Assembly (NCBI GenBank): GCA_963711675.1
Contig: CAVQFB010000011.1
Location: 62,001 to 126,000 of the forward strand
Source: CAVQFB01 sp963711675
GTDB lineage: Bacteria; Acidobacteriota; Terriglobia; Terriglobales; Acidobacteriaceae
Direction of reading: 5' to 3'
Length of the DNA stretch: 64,000 nt
Shown here: positions 34,736 through 43,219 of the stretch, piece by piece
Layout of the letters: each line of letters opens with the position of its first letter
How positions within the stretch are numbered: position 1 is the first letter of the stretch
Program-made: the position numbers and the translations under genes
Notes under the pieces: generated by a model
What the model was told of the DNA's origin: nothing
Database searches by the model: none
Seen by the model: the letters and a program-made list of their open reading frames with translations, nothing else

Positions 34736-36052
34736 ATGACAGAAGATACGCCTGCACTTTCCGCCGCGCAGCCAGCTACTTCTGCCTCTTCCCCTATGTG
34801 GGCCCGCATTCGCACCTCGCCCTTCTGGATGGTCACGATCGCTTTCGCAATCCGTGTGCTTGCCATCGTCCTGCTGCACACCTATAAGTTCCGCACTACT
34901 GATCAGAACTTCGGCTTCGGTTGGGAGATGGGCCGCATCGGAGAGTCGATTGCGTCCGGCCGGGGGTTCGCGAATCCCTTTCAGGGCGTCACCGGACCTA
35001 CGGCCTGGGAGCCGCCGCTCTATCCCTATCTCATCGCGGGCGTCTTCAGAGTCTTCGGAATCTACACTCGCGCATCGTCGTTTGTGCTGCTCACGATCAA
35101 CAGTTTTTTCTCCGCGTTGACCTGCATTCCCATTTTCCGGATCGCGAAACGAAGCTTCGGCGAGCGAGTCGCTGTCGGCACGGCCTGGACGTGGGCGCTC
35201 TTCCCTTACGTGATGTACTGGTGCACGCGCTGGGTGTGGGAGACCAGCCTCTCCGCGCTGCTGCTCGCCGTCATTTTCTGGATCGCGCTGAGCATGGAAG
35301 ATCGCGATGGGCTGAAGCCCTGGCTCGAATTCGGATTGCTCTGGGGAATCGCCGCTCTCAACAGCCCGGTACTGCTGTCGTTTCTGCCGGCGTCGGGATT
35401 CTGGGCCTGGTATCGCCGCACCAGAGTGGGTAAGCGTTCGTTAGCAGGTGTGGTGCTGGCGTCGGCGGTCTTCGTGGCCTGCATCGCGCCGTGGCTGGTG
35501 CGCAACCATCGCGCGTTTGGCCAGTGGGTTTTCCTGCGAAGCAACTTCGGCGCCGAACTCCGCATGGGTAACGGTCCCGGAGCCAACGGCACCTGGATGT
35601 ACTACCTCCATCCCACGCAAAACACTCTTGCCATCCAGCAGTATGAGCAAATGGGAGAGATTGCCTACGTCGCCGAACGCAAGCGCCAGGCCATAGCTTT
35701 CATCAAGGAAGACCCGTCACGCTTTCTGGTTCTCTGCCTCAAGAGGTTCATCATCTATTGGGACGGCGTGCCGCGCGCCTCGGAGACCTGGACCTTGACC
35801 CAGATTAAGAACTCGCTCTTTCTCGCTTCCTCCATTCTTTGTTTCTGGGGACTGGCCCGCGCTCTTCGACGCCGCAAGCCTGGCGCCTGGCTTTTCTTTT
35901 GGCTGATTCTCTTATATCCGGCCGTTTACTATGTCGTCTTCCCGCATGCGCGGTATCGCCACCCCATCGAGCCGGAAATTGGGATTCTGGCGATCTACCT
36001 TATTTGCGAGGCGCAACCAAAACGTGACGGAGGCGCGCCGGGCCGCTTGTGA
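34736..36052 (+). CDS. Glycosyltransferase family 39-like membrane protein (GT-C)
   Basis: The product is about 438 aa with around ten transmembrane helices. The first extracytoplasmic loop carries acidic residues (TTDQNFGFGWEMGRIGESIA) and TGPTAWEPPLYPYLIAGVFRV, the layout of GT39/ArnT-type enzymes that move sugars from polyprenyl-phosphate donors. A positively charged C-terminus with YPAVYYVVFPHARYRHPIEP is also typical. The start is uncertain: ATG 34736 is preferred, with in-frame ATG 34700 and GTG 34682 further out and no strong ribosome-binding site for any. The acceptor is unknown. Confidence 0.8.
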   Translation: MTEDTPALSAAQPATSASSPMWARIRTSPFWMVTIAFAIRVLAIVLLHTYKFRTTDQNFGFGWEMGRIGESIASGRGFANPFQGVTGPTAWEPPLYPYLIAGVFRVFGIYTRASSFVLLTINSFFSALTCIPIFRIAKRSFGERVAVGTAWTWALFPYVMYWCTRWVWETSLSALLLAVIFWIALSMEDRDGLKPWLEFGLLWGIAALNSPVLLSFLPASGFWAWYRRTRVGKRSLAGVVLASAVFVACIAPWLVRNHRAFGQWVFLRSNFGAELRMGNGPGANGTWMYYLHPTQNTLAIQQYEQMGEIAYVAERKRQAIAFIKEDPSRFLVLCLKRFIIYWDGVPRASETWTLTQIKNSLFLASSILCFWGLARALRRRKPGAWLFFWLILLYPAVYYVVFPHARYRHPIEPEIGILAIYLICEAQPKRDGGAPGRL

Positions 36053-36056
36053 ACCA

Positions 36057-36806
36057 CTAATAAATCGTATATCCCGGCGCCGGAGTTCTCAGATTCGGTT
36101 TCGACGCCATCAACAAGAGTGCGCCTACTCGCTTGAACGCTTTCAGATCGTCGAGACTATGGAATGAGGTGGTTTTGTAATTCTCTGCGGTAGGTGTGTC
36201 GTCGGGAATCTGGCGGTACCCGACGTTTTCGAATGCATGTTTCTTCAGCAACTCCACGTACTCCTCCGCCGAGCGCACGTGCACTGGCACCTTCAACTTA
36301 GGCACCCACTGCAGGGAGTATTGATTGTCGGTGTAGAGATTGATCAGGATGAACAGGCGTCCATGCGGCGTCATCACGCGAAATAATTCCGCCAACGCGC
36401 GATCCTGATCCGGATAGTAGTAGAACGACTCCACCGACAGCACCTTGTCGAAGAAGTTTTCTTCCCACGGAATCTTGGCCGCCGAACCCCACACGTACAG
36501 GATATTGTCGAAATCCTTTGAGCTCGCCCGTGCCTGGCGCACCATTTCGTCGGAGATGTCCAAACCCACAACTTGACCGAATCCGTCCGGCCCCTCGGCC
36601 ACAAGCCGTGCCAGCAGCCGCGAAGCCCAGCCCGATCCACAGCCCAGGTCCAACACCCGCTCGCCGGGACGGAGATTCATCAGGCGAATCGTCTTCTCGG
36701 TGATGTCGAGATGATGCTGCTCCATCGTCGCGCCGTCACCTTTTTCGGCCCAGCGGTTGAATTCCTGCTGCAAACGCTCATCGGGCGTTGCTGGCTTATC
36801 GGACAT
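36057..36806 (-). CDS. SAM-dependent class I methyltransferase
   Basis: The 249-aa product starts at ATG 36806, with GGAAGGAAT upstream. It has motif I ERVLDLGCGSGWASRLLA, motif II with the acidic residue in VVGLDISDEMV, motif III NILYVWGSAAKIPWE and the post-motif LSVESFYYYPD. These are the UbiE/arsenite-methyltransferase-type small-molecule methyltransferase features. The C-terminal part (TTSFHSLDDLKAFKRVGALL) may shape the acceptor pocket. The substrate is not known. It converges on the glycosyltransferase at 5 bp. Confidence 0.85.
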   Translation of the reverse strand: MSDKPATPDERLQQEFNRWAEKGDGATMEQHHLDITEKTIRLMNLRPGERVLDLGCGSGWASRLLARLVAEGPDGFGQVVGLDISDEMVRQARASSKDFDNILYVWGSAAKIPWEENFFDKVLSVESFYYYPDQDRALAELFRVMTPHGRLFILINLYTDNQYSLQWVPKLKVPVHVRSAEEYVELLKKHAFENVGYRQIPDDTPTAENYKTTSFHSLDDLKAFKRVGALLLMASKPNLRTPAPGYTIY

Positions 36807-36880
36807 ATTCCTTCCTTCTCCTGGCATTCAAGAACTGGTCGGGACGCCAGCCTGCTCTCTATGCTACATTTCTCCACTTC

Positions 36881-37048
36881 ATGGCACCAGACCCGCTGCC
36901 CGCGCCGGACCCGGAACCTGAGCCTCTCTACTGCCCCAACTGCGCCAAAGAAGTGACCGACCCGCTGACCTGCGGCGACTGTTCTTCCGTCATCTGCCGC
37001 CGCTGCGGCACTCCACTCGAATCCCCGGACGAATTGGGTATCGGATAA
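36881..37048 (+). CDS. Small zinc-ribbon protein
   Basis: The 55-aa product has three CxxC knuckles, CPNC, CGDC and CRRC, after a proline-rich N-terminus (MAPDPLPAPDPEPEPLY). It likely binds one or two zinc ions. Its stop is 3 bp before the ATG of the first APC permease, so the two should be cotranslated. The role is unknown. It is divergent from the methyltransferase, with about 75 bp between the starts. Confidence 0.65.
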   Translation: MAPDPLPAPDPEPEPLYCPNCAKEVTDPLTCGDCSSVICRRCGTPLESPDELGIG

Positions 37049-37051
37049 TTC

Positions 37052-38475
37052 ATGAGCCTTCCCGCAGTGTCGCAGCCCGCCCCAGAAGCCGAGCCTGACT
37101 GCAAAGCCTTCGCTGGTTCGCGGTCTCAGCCTTCTCGATTCCGTACTGCTGCTGGTCAGCGGCATCATCGGCTCCTCGATTTTCCTTACTGCCAAAGATA
37201 TTGCCGGGCCGTTGCCGAATCCGGTTCTTTTTCTTCTGGTGTGGCTGCTGGGCGCGGTGATTTCTCTGTTCGCCTGCGGAGCATTTGCGGAGCTGGGCTC
37301 GATGTTCCCTGACTCCGGCGGCCAGTACGTCTATTTGCGCGAGACCTATGGCGACCTGGTAGCTTTTCTTTACGGCTGGATGCTGTTCAGCGTCGCGAAT
37401 GGCGGTAGTATCGCGGCACTCTCTGTTGCGGCTGCTGCCTACATGGGACAGATCGTTCCCGCCGTCTCGCAGGACCACGTTGTTTTCTCGGTCGCCGGGA
37501 TCGTACTCACGCGAGCGCACATTCTCGGACTGGTTCTCATCGCCATTCTGACCTATGTGAATGTCTTCGGCCTCCGTTGGGGCGCGCTTCTGCAGAACGT
37601 CTCTACCTGGACGAAGTTCACGGCTATGGCGGCATTCGTGTTCTTGGGATTCGCGATCGGCAAGGGGAATTGGTCGAATTTCCATCCCACAACCAGCCTG
37701 AGTTTGGGACTAACCCCAGGGGCATGGATTTCCGCTATGGGTGTAGGTTTGATCGCGGTCTTCTGGGCCTATGACGGATGGGTCTACATCACGTGGGTAG
37801 CGGGCGAGGTGAAGGATCCGCGCCGCAACGTGCCGCTCGCTATGGTTTTCGGAGTGCTCGCCGTAGGCGCTATCTACATGGCGATGAATGTCACGTATAT
37901 CTACGCGATGCCGCTCACCGAAGTGGCCAAGCATGAAACCATCGCGCACGCGGCTGCAGCCGCGCTTTTTTCGCCGGGCGCGGCCGTCTGGCTCTCCGCC
38001 ATGATTGCGATTTCCTGCTTCAGCGCCGCGGCTACCTGCACACTGTCGGGCGCGCGCGTCTATCTGGCGATGGCGCAGGACGGCGTCTTCTTCAAGCGCA
38101 TGGCCGTCATCCATCCCAAGTGGCGCACGCCCGCGTTCAGCCTGATCGGACAGGGAATCTGGGCCGCGCTGCTCACCGTCAGCGGTCGATACGACCAGCT
38201 TTACACCTATGTGATCTTCGGGATGGTGCTTTCCTACACGCTCACCGTGATTGGTCTCTTCATTCTGCGCTGGAAGCGGCCCGGAGATTCCGCGCCCTTA
38301 TCGGTGTACGGGATATCCCTGGCTGCCCGGTATCTATGTGTTAATTGGCGGCGCGTGGACATTGAATACGATCGTGACCCGTCCCAAGGAAGCGATCGCG
38401 GGTATGGGAATTATTCTGATCGGCGTGCCGGGATATCTGTATTGGAAGCGGAGCAGTGCACGGCGCAATCCCTGA
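37052..38475 (+). pseudogene. APC-superfamily amino-acid permease, frameshifted twice
   Basis: A 12-helix APC permease is evident from KPSLVRGLSLLDSVLLLVSG, then SGGQYVYLRETYG and VKDPRRNVPLAM. The ATG at 37052 is in a different frame from this body; the shift lies somewhere in 37056-37110. A second shift at 38280-38282 (CCC where CC restores the frame) cuts off the C-terminus. In the next frame it continues as EIPRPYRCTGYPWLPGIYVL and ends at a stop at 38475. Both differences look like single-base additions. This may be a decayed gene or a base-call error. Confidence 0.7.
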
Positions 38476-38489
38476 CCGCAGGACACAAA

Positions 38490-39974
38490 TTGGCTGACAA
38501 CATACCTCCAGCCCCGTCCGGACATCCAGGATTTTTCTCTCCCGGCCTCTCCATCGCCGAAGCCGAAGATCCCAATCGCCCCAAACGCGTGCTGGGCTTC
38601 CGCGACTTGGTCCTGTTTTACGTCGTCACCGGCATCAGCCTGCGCTGGATCGCGACTGCCGCATCTGCTGGCCCCAGTTCCATCATCATCTGGATCGGCG
38701 CCTGGCTCGCTTTCTACACGCCGCTGGCCTTGTCGGTCATCGAGCTCTCATCGCGTTTTCCTAACGAGGGCGGGATCTACGTCTGGACCAAGCGGGCTTT
38801 CGGCGACTTCTCCGGCTTCATGTCCGCCTGGACTTACTGGACCTGCAACCTTCCCTACTTTCCCGCCGTGCTTTATTTCGCCGCCAGCAATGCGCTGTAC
38901 ATTCGCCACGACGCGTGGACGCGCTACTCCAACAACACGACCTACTACATCGTTTTCTCGCTGGTCGCTCTGGGCGCAGCTACCTGGCTGAACGTCGTCG
39001 GGCTGGACGTCGGCACCTGGCTGCACAACCTCGGTGCTCTCGCCATGTGGATTCCCGCTGTCATCATCATGGTTATGGGCGGCATCGCCTTCTATCGCTT
39101 CGGCTCGGCCACGTCGTTCACCGTCCAAAGCATGACGCCGCGCATGCACCTCGACGACATCATCTTCTGGTCGGTGCTGACTTTCGCGTTCGCCGGGTCG
39201 GAGACCGCTTCCATCATGGGTGACGAGATCAAGAATCCCCGTCGCGCGATTCCTCTCGGACTTTTCATTGGAGGAGTTACAGTCACGCTCTGCTACATCC
39301 TTGGAACGGTGGGTGTGTTGCTGGCGCTGCCGCAAGGCGAGGTCGGGAATCTGCAAGGCCTGATGCAGGCGATTTCAAGCACGGCACACAAGATTCACTG
39401 GGAGGCAGTGATTCCGTTTGCTGCTTTTCTGATCATGCTCAGCAACGTGGGCGCGGCCGGCGCTTACCTTGCCGCGGTTGCGCGTTTGCCTTACGTCGCG
39501 GGCATCGATCGTTTTCTGCCACCGGCTTTTGGCGCACTGCACCCGCGCTGGAAGACGCCTTGGGTTGGAATCGTCACCCAATTTGTTTTCGGCGCAGTCT
39601 TCATTTTTCTCGGGCAAGCCGGCACCAGCATTAAAGGCGCGTATGACGTACTGGTCAGCATGGGCGTGATCACCTACTTCATTCCTTTTGTGTACCTGTT
39701 CGCAGCCATGTACAAGTTGCAGCGCGAACCTGCGGGGGCGGACGTTATTCGCGTGCCCGGCGGAAAGCCCGTCGCACGGCTGGTCGCTCTAGTGGGACTG
39801 TTGACGACGACAGCAACGATCGCAATCTCGGTGCTTCCGCCGCCCGACGAGCCCAATAAGCCGCTCGCCGTCATCAAAATTGTTGGCTTATCTGGATTGC
39901 TTCTGCTGATTGGAGCGTGGATTTACCGAGCAGGAAAGAAGAGGGCAGGGCGCGGTGTTGCCGAGGTTCGATAA
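38490..39974 (+). CDS. APC-superfamily amino-acid/polyamine permease
   Basis: The 494-aa product is proposed to start at TTG 38490 (reading ADNIPPAPSGHPG), with AGGA just upstream. It has about 12 transmembrane helices and the APC marks: LVLFYVVTGISLRWIATAAS in helix 1, SRFPNEGGIYVWTKRAFGDF, ETASIMGDEIKNPRRAIPLG and the C-terminal LFAAMYKLQREP. Because of the frameshift in the upstream permease, both read as one 920-codon frame, but the second N-terminus and the complete helix set show a separate gene. The substrate is probably an amino acid or amine. Confidence 0.82.
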   Translation: MADNIPPAPSGHPGFFSPGLSIAEAEDPNRPKRVLGFRDLVLFYVVTGISLRWIATAASAGPSSIIIWIGAWLAFYTPLALSVIELSSRFPNEGGIYVWTKRAFGDFSGFMSAWTYWTCNLPYFPAVLYFAASNALYIRHDAWTRYSNNTTYYIVFSLVALGAATWLNVVGLDVGTWLHNLGALAMWIPAVIIMVMGGIAFYRFGSATSFTVQSMTPRMHLDDIIFWSVLTFAFAGSETASIMGDEIKNPRRAIPLGLFIGGVTVTLCYILGTVGVLLALPQGEVGNLQGLMQAISSTAHKIHWEAVIPFAAFLIMLSNVGAAGAYLAAVARLPYVAGIDRFLPPAFGALHPRWKTPWVGIVTQFVFGAVFIFLGQAGTSIKGAYDVLVSMGVITYFIPFVYLFAAMYKLQREPAGADVIRVPGGKPVARLVALVGLLTTTATIAISVLPPPDEPNKPLAVIKIVGLSGLLLLIGAWIYRAGKKRAGRGVAEVR

Positions 39975-40046
39975 CCACGGAGGCACGGAGACACGGAGGA
40001 GATGAGAATTGTCGCTTTTCTCGGTGCCTCGGTGCCTCCGTGGTGA
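39974..40046. repeat. Hairpin built from 8-bp GCACGGAG-type units
   Basis: The left arm reads CCACGGAG, GCACGGAG, ACACGGAG. The right arm is its near complement ending GTGCCTCCGTGGTGAG. The arms would form a stem of about 25 bp with a 20-base loop. A related element is at 44840-44913. Confidence 0.7.
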
Positions 40047-40055
40047 GTGGACGGT

Positions 40056-41252
40056 TTAAACTGGTGTCGCCGTCTTCCGTTTCGGATTGAAAAAAGGCAG
40101 CTTGACCACGGTTGCTGTCGTCTTCATACGCATCGCTTCGATGGTCAGCTCCATTTGCAGCTTGGTACCGACCTTCGAAAACTCCGTCGCCACGCTGCCC
40201 AGCGCGATCATCTTCTTCAACAGCGGTGAAAATGTCGTCGTCGTGGCCTTTCCCACCTGCCGGTCGCCCACGTAAACCGGCACCGCGACGCGTGAGGCCT
40301 GGCTCGGAGCCGCCGGAGACAATCCAAACTTATCGTGCAACTCTTCGACTTCTACCCAGTCGATCTCCAGCCCGACCAACTGCCGCGGCACGCCGTTTTT
40401 GTTGTCTTCTGCGAGCGCCTTCTTTCCGATGAAATTCTCTTTCTCCAGATGCACCATCTTCCCGAAGCCCAGCTCATAAGGCGAATATTTCTGCGACGGG
40501 ATCAGGGCTTTCTTCGAACTTGTGTAGTCCACTTCGATCAGCAACAGTCCTGCTTCCACGCGTGAGACGTCCAGTGCCAGCATTCCCGCGGCATGCAAAT
40601 CGAAGGCCTTGCCCTTGGCCATCAGCGCGTCCCAGACCTTCACCGCGTCATTCCACGGCGACCATATTTCGTAGCCAAGATCGCCCGTGTACCCAGTCCG
40701 CGAGATGTCCACCGGAACGCCAGCAATCTTCCCGCTGGTCACGCGGAAATATTTCAGGTTGGCAATGTCGGCTTCGGCCACCGCCTTCAGCAACTTTCCC
40801 GACGTGGGCCCCTGCAACGCCAGCGCGGCAACTTTCTCGGAAATATCCTCGACCTGAACATCCATGTTCAGGCCGTTCTGCCGGAACCAGCGCAGGCTCG
40901 GGTCGGCCGCCGTCCAGCGATATGTGTTCTCGCCCAATCGTGAGAGCGTGCCGTCGTCGATGACTTTGCCCTGCTCGTCGCACCAGCAGCAATAGATGAC
41001 CTGCCCCACGCTGACTTTGTTGATATCGCGCGTGATCACGCGGTTCACCAGCTTGGTGGCGTCTTTGCCCGTGACCAGGTACTTGTACAGCGGCGTGATG
41101 TCGATTAAAGCCGCAGCGTTGCGGATCGCGTTGTACTCGTGCTCGTGATGCACCTCGTACACGCTGACCGTGTAGTAGCCCGACCACTCGCGGTAATTCA
41201 GACTGTGGCAGAGGGGAAAGGTTCTCTCGTGAAATGCGGTTCCGATGGGCAA
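40056..41252 (-). CDS. GcvT-family aminomethyltransferase / demethylase
   Basis: This 398-aa protein matches the folate-binding T-protein family: HHEHEYNAIRNAAALIDITP near the N-terminus, QGKVIDDGTLSRLGENTYRW, ISRTGYTGDLGYEIW, and C-terminal FIGKKALAEDNKNG. Members use tetrahydrofolate to take a methyl or methylene group from a substrate. The glycine-cleavage genes gcvH and gcvP are absent. The neighbours are two flavin oxidoreductases and PurU, so a demethylase role (as in DmdA or sarcosine-type enzymes) is more likely than glycine cleavage. This is inferred. Confidence 0.82.
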   Translation of the reverse strand: MPIGTAFHERTFPLCHSLNYREWSGYYTVSVYEVHHEHEYNAIRNAAALIDITPLYKYLVTGKDATKLVNRVITRDINKVSVGQVIYCCWCDEQGKVIDDGTLSRLGENTYRWTAADPSLRWFRQNGLNMDVQVEDISEKVAALALQGPTSGKLLKAVAEADIANLKYFRVTSGKIAGVPVDISRTGYTGDLGYEIWSPWNDAVKVWDALMAKGKAFDLHAAGMLALDVSRVEAGLLLIEVDYTSSKKALIPSQKYSPYELGFGKMVHLEKENFIGKKALAEDNKNGVPRQLVGLEIDWVEVEELHDKFGLSPAAPSQASRVAVPVYVGDRQVGKATTTTFSPLLKKMIALGSVATEFSKVGTKLQMELTIEAMRMKTTATVVKLPFFNPKRKTATPV

Positions 41253-41568
41253 GATGATGACCTCTCAGAAATTCAATCGGGGTTTCTTCGCATCAACTTC
41301 GTCGCGGCACCGAGCGGCCCGAAGAAAATGTTCCGAAGCCGGATTATTGCATCCCTTTTCTTCTGCGGCAACTCTGGTGCGTGGATGACTTTCAGTCACC
41401 CGCGCGATAACTAGCAGACAAAACCCGCACTTCTCGATAGAATGGCCCGACGTTTCATCGCACTCATGCGCCGATCTCTCATAGCTTGGAGCGTTCTCCA
41501 GAGTGGGCTCTGATCCACTTCGCCAACGCGCAGTTGTGTCTGTTTCATCCTCAATCTTCCGAACTGGT
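41253..41568. other. Intergenic region between divergent GcvT and flavoprotein genes
   Basis: The gap should hold two divergent promoters. I looked for a folate, glycine or SAM riboswitch-like aptamer and saw none. Confidence 0.4.
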
Positions 41569-41621
41569 GCTGATAGCTGACGGCTGAGAGCTGACAGCCA
41601 ATACTCAGGAGCTAAGAGCCA
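41569..41621. repeat. Heptad array abutting the start codon of the 41622 gene
   Basis: Read in strict 7-bp register: GCTGATA, GCTGACG, GCTGAGA, GCTGACA, GCCAATA, CTCAGGA, GCTAAGA, then GCCAATG containing the start codon. The AGGAG formed at the junction of two units sits ten bases before ATG 41622. Confidence 0.85.
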
Positions 41622-43217
41622 ATGGCTAGTTCCAAATATGACGTCATCGTGATTGGTGGCGGCCACAACGGCCTCGTCAATGCCGCCTATCTCGCGAAGG
41701 CTGGCAAGAAAGTTCTCGTCCTCGAGCGCCGTCATGTGCTCGGCGGTGCGGCTGTCACCGAAGAGGTCTTCCCTGGATTCAAGTTCTCGGTCTGTTCGTA
41801 CGTGGTCTCGTTGCTGCGGCCCGAGATCATTCGCGACCTCGAGCTTCCCCGCCACGGCCTTGAGATTCTGCCGCTCGACGGCACCTTCACGCCGATGCCC
41901 AACGGCGACTATCTCTGGCGCGTGAACGACCATGGCAGAACGCACCGTGAAATCGCACGCCATTCCAAGCTCGACGCCGAAGCCTACGATGAGTTCGGCA
42001 AAGCCATGCAGGCCATGTGCCGTTTCGTAAAGCCAATTCTCAGCATGGTCCCGCCCGATCCGGCGACGCTCAACCCGCGCGAACTGATGAAGCTTCTCTT
42101 CATCGGCCGCCGCTTCCAGGGCCTGACCAGCGAAGACAAGTACAACCAGGTCCAGCTCATGACCATGAGCGCCATTGACTTCCTCGACCAGTGGTTCGAG
42201 ACCGACGTGCTCAAGGCCACCATGTCGGCCTCTGGCATTATCGGAACTTTTCTTGGCGTGCGTTCGCCGGGAACGGCTTACGTCTTGCTTCATCACTATA
42301 TGGGGGAAATCGACGGCGCGTTTCGTGCTTGGGGATTTGCGCGCGGCGGCACTGGTGCAATCTCCAATGCCATTGCCGACGCCGCACGCGAAGCCGGCGT
42401 CGAGATTCGCACGCTAGCGCCAACCGCAAAGATCATCGTCAAGGGAGGCAAGGCCAAGGGCGTCGTCCTCACCAACGGTGACGAGATCTATGCCGACATC
42501 GTGTCTTCCAGCGTCGATCCCAAGCACACCTTTATCGATTTCATCGAGCCGGGAAATATTCCCGACGAATTCCTGGAAGGCGTGAAGCGCTACAAGTATC
42601 GCGGGTCATCAGGCAAGGTAAACATGGCGCTGGATGCGCTTCCCGATTTCAAGTGCATGCCCGGACCAGGCGCTCACTTGCGAGGCGCAATGTCGATTTC
42701 GCCTTCGGTCGAATACATGGAGCGCGCTTACGATGACGCCAAGTACGGCAACTTCTCGCGCCACCCGTACATCGACATGGTCATTCCCAGCCTCACCGAT
42801 CCTTCCGTCGCGCCTCCGGGCAAGCACGTGCTCTCCTGTTTCGTGCAGTACGCCCCGTACAAGCTGCGCCCTGGGCTCAACTGGGACGATCAGAAGGAAG
42901 CGTTCGGCGACGCGGTCGTCAACACCATTGCGGAGTACGCACCCAACATCAAAAACATCATTCTTCACCGGCAGGTGGTGACGCCGCTCGATCTCGAACG
43001 CGAGTTCGGGCTGACAGAAGGCAACATCTTCCAGGGCGAACTCTCACTTGAACAGCTCTTCTTCCTGCGCCCTGTGCCGGGTTACGCGCAGTTCCGTACG
43101 CCGATCAAGAACCTCTACATGTGCGGATCAGCCACGCATCCCGGCGGCGGAATCATGGGAGCGCCGGGACGCCTTGCGGCAGTTGAAATCCTGAAAGACT
43201 TCAAGGGGGCGGCGTAG
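41622..43217 (+). CDS. PYROXD2-like FAD-dependent oxidoreductase (phytoene-desaturase superfamily)
   Basis: The 531-aa product has an N-terminal FAD/NAD-binding fold with YDVIVIGGGHNGLVNAAYLA and a second motif of GGAAVTEEVFPGFKFSV type. The C-terminus has LYMCGSATHPGGGIMGAPGR, the FAD-binding end of phytoene-desaturase-like flavoproteins. The best likeness is to PYROXD2-type proteins, whose reaction is unknown. Its ribosome-binding site lies in the preceding heptad array. It is followed after 2 bp by a paralogue, so the pair forms one operon. Confidence 0.88.
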   Translation: MASSKYDVIVIGGGHNGLVNAAYLAKAGKKVLVLERRHVLGGAAVTEEVFPGFKFSVCSYVVSLLRPEIIRDLELPRHGLEILPLDGTFTPMPNGDYLWRVNDHGRTHREIARHSKLDAEAYDEFGKAMQAMCRFVKPILSMVPPDPATLNPRELMKLLFIGRRFQGLTSEDKYNQVQLMTMSAIDFLDQWFETDVLKATMSASGIIGTFLGVRSPGTAYVLLHHYMGEIDGAFRAWGFARGGTGAISNAIADAAREAGVEIRTLAPTAKIIVKGGKAKGVVLTNGDEIYADIVSSSVDPKHTFIDFIEPGNIPDEFLEGVKRYKYRGSSGKVNMALDALPDFKCMPGPGAHLRGAMSISPSVEYMERAYDDAKYGNFSRHPYIDMVIPSLTDPSVAPPGKHVLSCFVQYAPYKLRPGLNWDDQKEAFGDAVVNTIAEYAPNIKNIILHRQVVTPLDLEREFGLTEGNIFQGELSLEQLFFLRPVPGYAQFRTPIKNLYMCGSATHPGGGIMGAPGRLAAVEILKDFKGAA

Positions 43218-43219
43218 CC

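Noticed and set aside
37212..39974. Single 920-residue double permease
   Set aside because: The join is out of the natural frame of the first permease, whose real C-terminus continues in another frame to 38475; a second N-terminus follows at 38490.
41253..41568. Possible glycine or SAM riboswitch upstream of the GcvT gene
   Set aside because: No conserved aptamer core or tandem arrangement could be found by eye.
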